DNA from: Lujinxingia litoralis
Lineage (GTDB): Bacteria; Myxococcota_A; Bradymonadia; Bradymonadales; Bradymonadaceae
NCBI RefSeq assembly: GCF_003260125.1
Contig: NZ_QHKO01000005.1
Span: 1-64,000 of the forward strand
Length of the DNA stretch: 64,000 nucleotides
Direction of reading: 5' to 3'
The translations under genes were made by a program, and so were the position numbers. Positions 51,394 to 59,852 of this stretch are shown here, piece after piece. The notes under the pieces were generated by a model. It was not told the origin of the DNA and made no database searches. It saw nothing but the letters and a program-made list of their open reading frames with translations. Position 1 is the stretch's first letter; each line of letters opens with the position of its first letter.

Positions 51394-52070
51394 TCGCCGC
51401 ACGCTGGAAGCGCCTGGCAGTGGTGACGCTGCTTGCCGCCGCCCCGGGGGGGGCGCTGGGCTGCGGGGAGGTCGATGACACAGCCGAACCGGGCCCCTGG
51501 TGGGCGGGGCTGCCCTACGCCTCGGAGGTGGTGAGTTTTACGCCGGGGGAAGGGGCAGGTTTTGGCGAGGGGAACCTCCCCGACGTGGTGCTTGGTCCGC
51601 CGCAGGGAAAGGGCACGACCTCGGCCTCGCTGGATGTGCTGAGTCTGGGCGCCGGTGGAGAGATCGTGCTGGGCTTTGGCGACCGGGTCATTGTGGATGG
51701 CGAAGGGGCGGATTTCGTGGTGTTTGAGAACCCCTTTTACGCCGATGGCGATCCGGACCAGGTGTTTGCGGAACTCGGGGAGATCGCGGTCAGCGAAGAC
51801 GGGGAGGCCTGGCATACCTTTGAGTGTGTGGCCTCGCCGGATGACGCGCCGCCCTACGTTGGTTGCGCCGGCTGGAGGCCCACGCTGGCCTACGAGGCGC
51901 TGGAGCATCCTGAACTCTCGGTGGCGATCACCGGCGGCGACGCCTTTGATCTGGCCGAGGTCGGCCTGAGCCGAGCTCGCTTCGTGCGCATTCGCGATCT
52001 CTGGGGCGTGGGAGCTTCGCCGAGCCAGGGCTTTGATCTGGATGCGGTGGGGATTCTGCACGTCGAGTAA
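51390..52070 (+). CDS. B12-riboswitch-controlled cell-surface lipoprotein
   Basis: A 226-residue lipoprotein (GALGC, Cys25). The mature domain opens VVSFTPGEGAGFGEGNLPDV and continues with VLGPP, LSLGAGGEIVLGFGDRVIVD, GADFVVFENPF, and ends RIRDLWGVG..GFDLDAVGIL. This beta-sandwich cell-surface protein type occurs in various proteobacteria, in my recollection sometimes near B12-uptake genes; the link here is the shared riboswitch. It overlaps the preceding lipoprotein by 4 bases and ends before a strong terminator. No TonB receptor, BtuF or ABC genes are adjacent. Confidence 0.75.
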   Translation: MIAARWKRLAVVTLLAAAPGGALGCGEVDDTAEPGPWWAGLPYASEVVSFTPGEGAGFGEGNLPDVVLGPPQGKGTTSASLDVLSLGAGGEIVLGFGDRVIVDGEGADFVVFENPFYADGDPDQVFAELGEIAVSEDGEAWHTFECVASPDDAPPYVGCAGWRPTLAYEALEHPELSVAITGGDAFDLAEVGLSRARFVRIRDLWGVGASPSQGFDLDAVGILHVE

Positions 52071-52127
52071 CTAAGCCCGCCGATCAGCGAGCGTGCACGC
52101 GCCGCGTTGCCGCTCGCTGCTTGAGGG

Positions 52128-52174
52128 CATAAAAAAGCCGCGCTCCCCTTTTGGGGAGCGCGGCTTTTTTATGC
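52128..52174. terminator. bidirectional terminator
   Basis: A perfect long stem (AAAAAAGCCGCGCTCCCC with its complement, TTTT loop) is flanked by A6 and T6. It serves both the B12-controlled operon and the convergent thrS. Confidence 0.95.
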
Positions 52175-52214
52175 AGCTTCGATCGTTCTGAACTCGCCTG
52201 GCGAGCGCGCTTGC

Positions 52215-54029
52215 TTAGTAGCCGCGCTCGGCCATGTCTTCGCCGCTGGGGGCATCTTCGACGATGGCGGCCAGGCCGCTGACCTGGGCGTCGACATCCA
52301 GGGTGCGCTCGGCGATGTGCTCGAGGATCTCGGCTTTGACCTCGGCCAGGGGCAGGGTGCCGCGGCGCCCGTCACGGTAGGTGCGCAGGGCGACCGTGCC
52401 GGCCTCGGCCTCGCGTCCGCCGATGACCAGCATGTAGGGGACCTTCTGGGTCTCGGCCTCGCGAATCTTAAAGCCCATCTTCTCGCTGCGATCGTCGACT
52501 TCCACGCGGATGCCCGAGCGCTTGAGGTCTCTGGCGACCTCCCAGGCGAAGTCGTTCTGCTCGTCGGTGATCGGCACGATCACCGCCTGTACCGGCGCCA
52601 GCCAGGTGGGGAAGGCTCCGGCCAGGTGCTCGAGCAGGATGGCGAAGAAGCGCTCCAGGCTGCCGGCGATGGCGCGGTGGATGACGATCGGGGTGCGCTC
52701 GGAGTTGTCGCTGGCGGTGTAGGTGAGCTCAAAGCGTCGGGGCAGCTGGAAGTCGAGCTGGATGGTGGCGCATTGCCAGGAGCGGCCCAGGCAGTCGCGC
52801 ACCTGGAAGTCGATCTTCGGCCCGTAGAAGGCGCCGTCGCCCTCGTTGATGGTGAAGGGCTTTCCGGCCGCCTCCAGCGCCTCTTTGAGCGCGCCTTCGG
52901 CGCGATCCCAGAGCTCGACCTCGCCCATGAAGTCGTCGGGACGCGTGGAGATCTCGACGTCGTACTCCATGTTGAACATGCCGTAGGTGCGCTCGACGAG
53001 TTCCAGGAGCATGGAGATCTCCTGGGTGATGTGCTCCTCGGTGGTGAAGATGTGGGCGTCGTCCTGGCAGAACTGGCGCACGCGGGTGGCGCCGCCCAGC
53101 GCGCCGGGGAGCTCGTTGCGGTGGAGGTGTCCGAACTCGGCCACCCGCAGCGGGAGCTCGCGGTAGGAGCGCTTCTTGCTCTTGAAGTAGAGCATGGTGT
53201 CCGGGCAGTTCATCGGCTTGAGGCAGTAGTTCTGACCGTGAGCCTCCAGCTTGAACATGGTGTCCTGGTAGTGGTCCAGGTGGCCGGACTGCGCGAAGAG
53301 ATCTTCGTGGTAGATCAGCGGGTTGCAGATCTCCTCGTAGCCCTGCTCGGCCTCGATCTCGCGGAAGTAGTTCTGGAGCTCCCGGTAGGAGGTCCAGCCT
53401 TTGGGGCGCCAGAAGATCGAGCCCGGGGAGAGGCGGTTGAAGTCGAAGAGTTCCAGCTCGCGGGCCAGTTTGCGGTGGTCGCGGCGCTTGGCCTCCTCCA
53501 GCATGAGCAGGTACTGGTCGAGCTCATCGCGGGTGGGGAAGGCGGTGCCGTAGACGCGCTGGAGCATCGGCTGGTTTTCGTCGCCGCGCCAGTAGGCGCC
53601 GGCGACCTTCAGGAGTTTGAAGTTCTTGCACTGCTTGGAGTAGCGCACGTGGGGGCCGGCGCAGAGATCGATGAGGGGACCGCTCTCGTAGGTGGAGACG
53701 GTGTCGCCTTCGATGCCCTCGATGAGTTCGAGCTTGTAGGGCTGATCTTTAAAAAACTCGCGGGCTTTGTCTTTGTCCCACTCTTCGTATTTGAAGGGGA
53801 CGTTGGCCTTGACGAGTTTGGTCATGCGCTCCTCGATCTCCTCGAAATCGTCGGGGGAGAGGGCGCGGGGGAGCTCAAAGTCGTAGTAGAAGCCGTCCTT
53901 GATGGGCGGGCCAATGGCCAGGCGCGCATCGGGGAACATCTCCAAAATCGCTGCGGCCATCAGGTGGGCGGTGGAGTGGCGGACTCGGTACAGCTTGTCG
54001 GCTCGTTTGTCGTTGGATGCTTCCGCCAT
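52215..54029 (-). CDS. thrS: threonyl-tRNA synthetase lacking the TGS domain
   Basis: A 604-residue class II synthetase that charges tRNA-Thr. The start at 54029 has GGGAGAG upstream. The protein begins within ten residues of the editing domain (RVRHSTAHLMAAAILEMFPD, with His18 and His22), so the N-terminal TGS domain of about 60 residues found in E. coli ThrRS (642) is absent. The editing-site Cys/His of DLCAGPHV and the catalytic zinc region MNCPDTMLYFK with downstream His are kept. The anticodon-binding C-terminus is intact (VIPITDEQNDFAWEVARDL). No T-box or tRNA-like leader was found upstream. Confidence 0.95.
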   Translation of the reverse strand: MAEASNDKRADKLYRVRHSTAHLMAAAILEMFPDARLAIGPPIKDGFYYDFELPRALSPDDFEEIEERMTKLVKANVPFKYEEWDKDKAREFFKDQPYKLELIEGIEGDTVSTYESGPLIDLCAGPHVRYSKQCKNFKLLKVAGAYWRGDENQPMLQRVYGTAFPTRDELDQYLLMLEEAKRRDHRKLARELELFDFNRLSPGSIFWRPKGWTSYRELQNYFREIEAEQGYEEICNPLIYHEDLFAQSGHLDHYQDTMFKLEAHGQNYCLKPMNCPDTMLYFKSKKRSYRELPLRVAEFGHLHRNELPGALGGATRVRQFCQDDAHIFTTEEHITQEISMLLELVERTYGMFNMEYDVEISTRPDDFMGEVELWDRAEGALKEALEAAGKPFTINEGDGAFYGPKIDFQVRDCLGRSWQCATIQLDFQLPRRFELTYTASDNSERTPIVIHRAIAGSLERFFAILLEHLAGAFPTWLAPVQAVIVPITDEQNDFAWEVARDLKRSGIRVEVDDRSEKMGFKIREAETQKVPYMLVIGGREAEAGTVALRTYRDGRRGTLPLAEVKAEILEHIAERTLDVDAQVSGLAAIVEDAPSGEDMAERGY

Positions 54030-54325
54030 GCGTCTCTCCCTGGGGTTCTGGGCAGTCTGGGGGTCGAGTTCGACCGGCTCTAGGTAGTGATGAAAGTGCC
54101 GCGCGTGCGCGCGCGACGTCGGCAAGTGACTTAGCTCGAAAGGCCGCTCAGTGCAAAGGCAGCGCGGGCGATCCCGGTGCGACGAGGTGTCGCTTGACGC
54201 TGAGTATATCGATCCCGTTGAATAGCGCGGCAGAATCGAGTGTTGCGAACTATCGCCCCGGGTTCGCGATTCCCATAATCCGGCTGGCGAATCATTCAAA
54301 CATACTGAGAACCCCTGGAGATGAA

Positions 54326-55297
54326 GTGAGTAAGCAGACAACGCGATGGAAAAAGAAGTCAGTGGTCGCCCTGATGGTGCTGGCGCTGGTGGGATCGCTT
54401 CTGGGATGTGATTCGAAGTCGGAGGCGCCCCAGGAGGCTGCCCAGGCTGAGGCCCCTGCCGAGGCGAAGGGCGCGGAGAAAGCCGGTGAGAAGGCCGGCG
54501 CCGAAGCCGGCGAGGCGGCCGGTGAGCAGGCCAGCTACCCCGGGGTCGATCTCTCGGCTCTCGGAGCGTCCCAGCGCGTCAAGCTCGCGGAGATGGCCGG
54601 CGAAGAGCTCTGCCCCTGCCCCGATGCCACGGTGAGCCTGGATGAGTGCATGCAGAGCGAGGAGACCCAGTGCGAAGAGGCCCGGGCGGCCGTCAGCACA
54701 ATGGTCGGGGCGCTGGCCGAAGGTGCCGGGGAGCGCGCGCTGGAGCGCGTGGCCGAGCGTCAGGCCAGCGAGGAGAAGGTTCACACCTTTATGCTCGAAG
54801 ACGCGCCGGTCAAAGGCTCGGCCGAGGCCGAGGTGGTGATCGTGGAGTTTGCCGACTTCCAGTGCCCGCATTGCCGTACGGCCGCCGGTGTGCTCTCGGT
54901 GGTGCATGAGCAGCTGGGCGACGAGGTGGCGATTTACTTCAAGCAGTTCCCGCTGGGCAGTCCGCTCTCTGACCTGGGAGCCCGGGCGACCCTGGCCGCG
55001 CATAAGCAGGGACGTTTCTGGCAGATGCACGACCTGATCTTTGCCAACCAGCGCGATTTCAACCCGCAGCGTCTAGAGGGTTATGTGCGCCAGCTGGGGC
55101 TGAACTACGATCGCTTCCAGGCCGACCTGAAGTCGCCTGAGCTCGGGATGCAGGCTCAGCGCGACCGTCAGGAAGGCATGGCCGCCGGTGTGCAGGGCAC
55201 GCCGAGCCTCTTCATCAACGGTAAGCGCTACAAGGGGCAGCTGACGCCGCAGGCCATCGTGGCCGCGGTCAAGGCGGAGGCCGAGGCTGCCGAGTAA
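54326..55297 (+). CDS. DsbA/thioredoxin-fold disulfide oxidoreductase lipoprotein
   Basis: A 323-residue lipoprotein starting at GTG 54326 (GGAG 5 bases upstream), with lipobox SLLGC. An Ala/Glu/Lys-rich linker (about 32-72) precedes a small Cys-containing segment and then the DsbA-like domain (about 165-320). The active site is Cys180-Pro-His-Cys183 (FADFQCPHC), and the cis-Pro loop is GTPSLFING. CPHC is the strongly oxidising DsbA-type motif. It probably forms disulfides in the many Cys-rich exported proteins encoded nearby. Confidence 0.88.
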   Translation: MSKQTTRWKKKSVVALMVLALVGSLLGCDSKSEAPQEAAQAEAPAEAKGAEKAGEKAGAEAGEAAGEQASYPGVDLSALGASQRVKLAEMAGEELCPCPDATVSLDECMQSEETQCEEARAAVSTMVGALAEGAGERALERVAERQASEEKVHTFMLEDAPVKGSAEAEVVIVEFADFQCPHCRTAAGVLSVVHEQLGDEVAIYFKQFPLGSPLSDLGARATLAAHKQGRFWQMHDLIFANQRDFNPQRLEGYVRQLGLNYDRFQADLKSPELGMQAQRDRQEGMAAGVQGTPSLFINGKRYKGQLTPQAIVAAVKAEAEAAE

Positions 55298-55311
55298 GTG
55301 TGAGCGCGTCG

Positions 55312-55337
55312 GGCGGCGCGCGCTAGCGCGCGCCGCC
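55312..55337. terminator. perfect 26-bp GC palindrome between convergent genes
   Basis: GGCGGCGCGCGCT is followed directly by its complement, centred at 55324/55325 and overlapping the stop codon of the reverse gene at 55323. There is no T-run. It is placed where a shared terminator would be expected. Confidence 0.4.
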
Positions 55338-56132
55338 GGCGATCCAGTCTTCGATGAGTTCGATCTCATCGGGGGCTAAGGGGGGCGCGTCGCTGTAGGG
55401 CGGGGGCTGTACAGTGAAGCGACGCCGGGGATAGTCGGCCAGGATCTTGTGCATCAAATAGGATCTTGCCGGTTCAAAAGGCATTACCAGGGGAAGATCG
55501 ACCTGCGAAGAGCGGGTCTGGCGCAGCGCGTCTCGGGAGAGCTGTGGGAGCTGCCAGGCTTGATCGGCGTGGCAGCTCGCGCAGGAGCGCTCCAGGATCG
55601 GGGCGATGTCCTCCCAGCGCACCGACTCGCGGGTGGGGGGCTCGGCGGCCGGGAGCGTCTCGTCGGTGAAGAAGATCGGGGCCGGCGTCTCGGGAGCCAG
55701 CGGAGAACCCACCACGCTGCGGAGCGCCGGGGAGGTCTGCAGGGTGTAGCGAAGCTCGGCCTCCAGCGGAGCCCGCGGGTGGTAGAGCAGGGCCTTGCGG
55801 CTCATGCGGTAGGTGAGGCGTCCGCCGGCCACGATGCCCCCGGAGCGCAGGCTCAACGTGGCGTAGGAGTTCAGGGTGTCGGGATCGAGGTACTCACTGA
55901 ATCGCACCTCGATGGTCGCCTCGGTGGCGATCGCCGGGGAGGGGGACACCTCCACCACACGCAGCCAGTCTTCGCCGGGGGGCGGCAGGGGGAGGGGGTT
56001 TCCTTCGGCATCGCTCGGTGGCTCGGGGTCCAGCGGGCCGCAGGCCAGCAGCGAAGACGTGCCGCACACCGCTATGGCCAGCAGAGTCGCACCGTAAAGC
56101 CGGAAGCGGGGGTGTGGCGAGCGAGAAGGCAC
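55323..56132 (-). CDS. cytochrome c lipoprotein with an Ig-like domain
   Basis: A 269-residue lipoprotein (SLLAC, Cys31). After a Pro-rich linker, residues 57-155 form an SbsA/Big_5-type Ig-like domain (VSPSPAIATEATIEVRFSEY, ATLSL, LTYRMSRKALLYHP). The C-terminal 95 residues are a single-heme cytochrome: EDIAPILERSCASCH (Cys184, Cys187, His188), and a Met in MPFEPARSYLMHK as a possible sixth ligand. It ends EIELIEDWIAGGA, as in Planctomycete-type cytochromes c. An extracytoplasmic electron-transfer role is inferred. Confidence 0.82.
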   Translation of the reverse strand: MPSRSPHPRFRLYGATLLAIAVCGTSSLLACGPLDPEPPSDAEGNPLPLPPPGEDWLRVVEVSPSPAIATEATIEVRFSEYLDPDTLNSYATLSLRSGGIVAGGRLTYRMSRKALLYHPRAPLEAELRYTLQTSPALRSVVGSPLAPETPAPIFFTDETLPAAEPPTRESVRWEDIAPILERSCASCHADQAWQLPQLSRDALRQTRSSQVDLPLVMPFEPARSYLMHKILADYPRRRFTVQPPPYSDAPPLAPDEIELIEDWIAGGAR

Positions 56133-56253
56133 GTCGTCTCGGGGGGGAAGGGTTAAAGGGAAGGGGGTTGCCGCGGGTCGGGGAGCAGACTGGCGAGGCC
56201 CGGTCTTAAGATCAAGTCCAGGCGCTCGTCGGCGGTCGGGGCCCGGGGTAGCG

Positions 56254-56547
56254 ACGCGATAACAGGCGATGCGAGCGCGATTTAGATCTGGAACGACGCG
56301 ATAACAGGCGATGCGAGCGCGTATTGGGTTGAGAAAAACGCGATAGCAGGCGATGCAAGCGCGTATTGGGTTGAGAAAAACGCGATAGCAGGCGATGCGA
56401 GCGCGTATTGGGTTGAGAAAAACGCGATAGCAGGCGATGCGATCGCGTATTGGGTCGAGAAAAACGCGATAGCAGGCGATGCGATCGCGTATTGGGTTGA
56501 GAAAAACGCGATAGCAGGCGATGCGATCGAGAGGTTTGATTTGAAAA
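56254..56547. repeat. seven-unit 42-bp minisatellite
   Basis: Seven units start at 56254, 56296, 56338, 56380, 56422, 56464 and 56506, exactly 42 bp apart. The typical unit is ACGCGATAGCAGGCGATGCG followed by ATCGCGTATT and GGGTTGAGAAAA. The first two units are more diverged; the last three gain GCGATCGC, an 8-bp palindrome. Open frames run through it on the reverse strand because 42 is a multiple of 3. It lies in a divergent intergenic region. Confidence 0.92.
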
Positions 56548-56934
56548 ACGCGTGATCAGGGGACCGATCGAGGGGATGTGGATGGGGGGAGGAGAGCGCA
56601 GGCGTGGGGAGCGTATCGTTGCGAAGGAGAGCGCTTCGAGCGAGGCGATGAGTCGTTTAGGTTGGTGGCGGAGGCCCGGGGGAATGTGAATGGGATGATG
56701 CAAGTCTTAGCGAAATATTGCTTTGTTCTGGGCGTAAACTACGTATATTGCGGCAGTTGAGTACCCTTGAAGGGGTCAGAACGATCGGAATGCGCCGAGT
56801 CGCCCTGGCGAGTCGCGCGTTCGAAGCAGGTCCGGATGCGCGTTGTACGGGCGCGAGTATGTGTCGTTAAGGTCGCGCATCCCAAATATCGTCTATGTCG
56901 GTTGTCGAAGCCGTAAATGAAGGAGTCTGTCGCT
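56548..56934. other. intergenic leader region upstream of the Pal-like gene
   Basis: These 387 bases hold no gene I can support. The lower-GC stretch 56710-56750 contains TTGTTC and TATATT, a possible but poorly spaced promoter (15 bases) for the OmpA-family lipoprotein. No terminator or repeat was found beyond the minisatellite. Confidence 0.4.
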
Positions 56935-57723
56935 ATGTCGTTGAGACGCGTTTTTGCACTGTTTTCCGTCGCCGCTCTGATGGCGCTGACCTCGGTGGCG
57001 TGCCGCCCCGACTTCCCCAACTGTGAAACCGATGCGCATTGCGCTGACAGCGAGGCCGGGCAGGCCGAGAGTCGGCTTTACTGCGTCAACGGCCTCTGCC
57101 AGCAGTGCCGCACCAGCGAAGACTGTGGCGACGCCAGTATGGAATGCCGCGCGGGCGTCTGCGAAGAAATTCCGGGCTACTGCGTGGGCACCGGCGACTG
57201 CCCGGGCAACCAGGTCTGCCGCGAGAACCGCTGTGGTCCGGAGTGCATGAGCAACGATGAGTGCGGCGAAGGCACCATCTGTGAGGGTGGCTCCTGCGTG
57301 GCCGAGCCCGAGTGCTCTGAAGATGGCGATTGCGGTGAAGGTCAGCGCTGCCGCCGTGGCGTCTGCGAAGAAGCTCCGGAGCAGGCCTGCCAGATCGACA
57401 CGGTGTACTTCACTTACGACAGCTCCACCCTGGACGACGACGCGCGCAACGTGCTTCAGAACAACGCGGCCTGCATCCAGGAGCGCGGCGTTTCGGTGCA
57501 GATCGCCGGTCATGCCGATGAGCGCGGCACCACCGAGTACAACATCGCGCTGAGCGAGCGCCGGGCCCGTTCGGTGCGCAGCTACCTGACCTCGCTGGGC
57601 GTCTCCGGCTCCAGTGTGACCACGGTTGCTTACGGTGACTCTCGCCTGGTGCGCGTGTGCCAGGAAGGTGGCCCGGAGAGCTGCCATCGTGCCAACCGCC
57701 GCGCTGAGTTCGATGTGCGCTGA
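56935..57723 (+). CDS. Pal-like OmpA-domain lipoprotein with Cys-rich modules
   Basis: A 262-residue outer-membrane lipoprotein (TSVAC, Cys23; AAGGAG 9 bases upstream of ATG 56935). Residues 30-150 contain repeated CxxDxxC-x-GxxCxxGxC-type modules, probably disulfide-bonded. The C-terminal OmpA domain (about 152-262) includes VYFTYDSSTLDDDARNVLQ and GHADERGTTEYNIALSERRA, with the Asp and Arg that grip diaminopimelate in peptidoglycan. It tethers the outer membrane to the wall. A CpoB-like gene follows, as in Tol-Pal loci, although tolB is not in the window. Confidence 0.88.
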   Translation: MSLRRVFALFSVAALMALTSVACRPDFPNCETDAHCADSEAGQAESRLYCVNGLCQQCRTSEDCGDASMECRAGVCEEIPGYCVGTGDCPGNQVCRENRCGPECMSNDECGEGTICEGGSCVAEPECSEDGDCGEGQRCRRGVCEEAPEQACQIDTVYFTYDSSTLDDDARNVLQNNAACIQERGVSVQIAGHADERGTTEYNIALSERRARSVRSYLTSLGVSGSSVTTVAYGDSRLVRVCQEGGPESCHRANRRAEFDVR

Positions 57724-57777
57724 GCCGGTGAATCGATCCTCGGCTTGTCGAGCCGGATTGAATCGTTAAGGTAAGGG

Positions 57778-57809
57778 GCCCGCTGCCATGGTGCAGCGGG
57801 CCTTTTGTC
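57778..57809 (+). terminator. intrinsic terminator after the Pal-like gene
   Basis: GGCCCGCTGC-CATGGT-GCAGCGGGCC followed by TTTTGT. It suggests that Pal-like and CpoB-like genes are only partly co-transcribed. Confidence 0.75.
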
Positions 57810-57844
57810 CTCTGAGAGTACTTTTGAACGCCGAAGGTTCGCCT

Positions 57845-58636
57845 ATGTGGAAGCCAGTTGTGGTCTCTCTGGCGCTGATGACCAGCGGGTGCCTGCCGAT
57901 CTGGCAGGGCAAGACGATGCAAGAAGATATTGAGGGGTTGCGCGCGGAACAGCGGGCGATCATCGCCAAGTCGGCCAATGAGCGCGAAGAGTTGACGGCG
58001 ATGGTGGCCAGCGCGCGCGAAGATGTGGCGGCGCTGCGGGAGGTTTTGAGCGAGGCCCGCGAGCTGTTGCAACGCAACAGCGCCGATCTGGGCGTGGAGG
58101 TGCAGGCCACCCGCGAGGACCTCAATGCCCTGCGCGGGACGGTCGAAGAGCTCGACTTCCGCTTTATGCGCATGGAGCAGAGCCTGGAGCTCTTCCGCCG
58201 GGATGTGGATATGCGCTTTGAGTCCGGGGAGGCTCGCCGGCTGCCGGAAGCTCCCGATGAGCTGCGCCAGTACGGTGACGCTCGCCAGGCGGAGAAGGAT
58301 TATCTGCAGGCGCGCCGGGCGTATGAGCGCTTTTTGGAGCGTCATGGTGACGATGCGCGGGCCAATGAGGTGCGCTTCGCGCTGGGCGAGGTGTATTTTG
58401 CCGAGCGTCAGTGGGTCAGCGCCATCGGGCAGTATCAGAAGGTGCTGGAGGACAACCCGCCCACCGCGCGCCAGGCCATGGCCAACCTGCGCATCGGTCA
58501 GTCTTTTCTGGAGATGGGGCAGTGCCCCAATGCCGAGGTCTTCTTCGAGACGGTGGTCAGCGAGTACCCCGGTTCGCGGGCGGTGGCCGAGGCCAGGAAG
58601 GGGCTGGAACGTGCGGAAAGCGGCAACTGCCCCTGA
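57845..58636 (+). CDS. CpoB/YbgF-like coiled-coil TPR lipoprotein
   Basis: A 263-residue protein with a short signal ending TSGC (Cys16), so a lipoprotein. Residues 30-125 form a long coiled coil (heptads in EDIEGLRAEQRAII ... LDFRFMRMEQSLELF). Residues 140-263 are three TPR repeats (DYLQARRAYERFLERHGDDA, ALGEVYFAERQWVSAIGQYQ, and a final FLEMGQ..AEVFFETVVSEYP). This is the CpoB (YbgF) layout, a factor that coordinates Tol-Pal with wall synthesis at division. Its position after a Pal-like gene supports that. Confidence 0.83.
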   Translation: MWKPVVVSLALMTSGCLPIWQGKTMQEDIEGLRAEQRAIIAKSANEREELTAMVASAREDVAALREVLSEARELLQRNSADLGVEVQATREDLNALRGTVEELDFRFMRMEQSLELFRRDVDMRFESGEARRLPEAPDELRQYGDARQAEKDYLQARRAYERFLERHGDDARANEVRFALGEVYFAERQWVSAIGQYQKVLEDNPPTARQAMANLRIGQSFLEMGQCPNAEVFFETVVSEYPGSRAVAEARKGLERAESGNCP

Positions 58637-58751
58637 GGCGAGCGCCGGCAGCATTGACGAAGACGTCTTGATGCCCCACTTTGAGCGCCCTCGAATGAGT
58701 TCAGGGCGCACCTGATTTCAACTCCGTAGCGACTCAACAAGGAAGAGCTAG

Positions 58752-59774
58752 ATGGAAGATACCCGCTGGTTGGACGCGCAGCTCAAGGCTGTGCAAGATC
58801 TGGTCAATGTGGGCAGCCAGGCGCTGCGCCAGAACCAAAACGCCGCCGGCGCGCAGGCGCTGCGCGAGGCCAACGTGATCCTGGACATGGCCGAGGATGA
58901 GAGCGATGAGGTGCTCAAGTTGCGCGCGCGCGTGAGCAACGAGCTCGGCGTGGCCCACCAGCGTCTCAACATGCTGGAGGAGTCGCTGGGTTATCACGGC
59001 AAGGCCGCCGAGATCTGCACCGCGCTCATTGAGCGTGGCGAGCATTTTGAGGCCAACAGCGCGGCGACGCATCTGAACCTCTCGAGCATCTTCATCGCCA
59101 TGGGGCGCGCGGCCGAGGCGCTGGAAGCCGGCCAAAAGGCCATCGAGCTGATCGGGGTGCTTCGCGAGCGCGAGGAGGCCGGTGTCGATGCGCTGGAGCT
59201 GGGCGCGAACCAGAACATGGCCGTGATCTACGCCCGAGAGGAGCGCTTTGACGAGGCCGACGCCGCCATGGAGCGCGCCTACGAGCTCTCCCAGACGCTG
59301 GCCGAGGCCGGGCAGGCCAACTTCCAGGCCCAGCTCGCCCAGGGCTGCCAGCAGCTCAGCGTGATTCTCTTTGATATGGAGCGCTACGAGCATGCGTTGC
59401 GCTGGGGACGGAGCGCCGAGGAGCTGTCGGAGAAGGCGTTCGAAGCGCTGGGACAGCCGGTGCTGCCGGTGTACATCATCAGCCAGATCAACCTGATCAG
59501 CTACTACGAGCGTCTGGGGCGGTTTGCCGACGCCGAGGATTGCCTCTGGAAGGCGTTGGATGTGGCGGGCAACGACGCGCAGATTCTCAAGCGTGGGGTC
59601 GTCTTCTACGAGACCTGCCGCAAGCAGGCCGATGCGCGCCTGGAAGAGGGGAACCTTCCGCGCGATGAGGTTGAAGAGAGCTTTGAAGAGCTGAGCGCGC
59701 GGATTGAAAAGCTCGGCGGTATGGAAGCCGTTGATCGGGCTCTGCAACAGGCTCAGCAGCGCGGCCGTCGCTGA
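58752..59774 (+). CDS. TPR-repeat scaffold protein
   Basis: A 340-residue cytoplasmic protein composed almost wholly of TPR-like helical pairs (ALREANVILDMAEDES, ELGVAHQRLNMLEESLGYHG, NQNMAVIYAREERFDEADAA, QQLSVILFDMERYEHALRWG). No signal peptide or catalytic motif. AGGAAGAG precedes the ATG. It is probably a protein-protein interaction scaffold; the partner is unknown. A strong terminator follows. Confidence 0.78.
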   Translation: MEDTRWLDAQLKAVQDLVNVGSQALRQNQNAAGAQALREANVILDMAEDESDEVLKLRARVSNELGVAHQRLNMLEESLGYHGKAAEICTALIERGEHFEANSAATHLNLSSIFIAMGRAAEALEAGQKAIELIGVLREREEAGVDALELGANQNMAVIYAREERFDEADAAMERAYELSQTLAEAGQANFQAQLAQGCQQLSVILFDMERYEHALRWGRSAEELSEKAFEALGQPVLPVYIISQINLISYYERLGRFADAEDCLWKALDVAGNDAQILKRGVVFYETCRKQADARLEEGNLPRDEVEESFEELSARIEKLGGMEAVDRALQQAQQRGRR

Positions 59775-59800
59775 GAAGCGCCAGGCAGGCTCTGACATAC

Positions 59801-59833
59801 AAAAGGCACCCTCGTTGCGGGGTGCCTTTTTTT
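59801..59833. terminator. intrinsic terminator
   Basis: AAAAGGCACCC, an 8-base loop and GGGTGCCTTTTTTT; usable from both sides (TPR gene and reverse FHA gene). Confidence 0.92.
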
Positions 59834-59852
59834 GTGGACGTTGCAGAGCAGT

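Noticed and set aside
54030..54325. T-box or tRNA-like regulatory leader upstream of thrS
   Set aside because: No T-box core sequence or terminator/antiterminator pair is visible.
56254..56547. Possible CRISPR array
   Set aside because: Units follow each other with no unique spacers and there are no cas genes; it is a plain tandem repeat.
56212..56703. 163-codon reverse ORF with 14-residue repeats over the minisatellite
   Set aside because: The period of 42 keeps any frame open. There is no ribosome site or plausible N-terminus, and SHRLLSRFSQ-type repeats look like translated repeat DNA.
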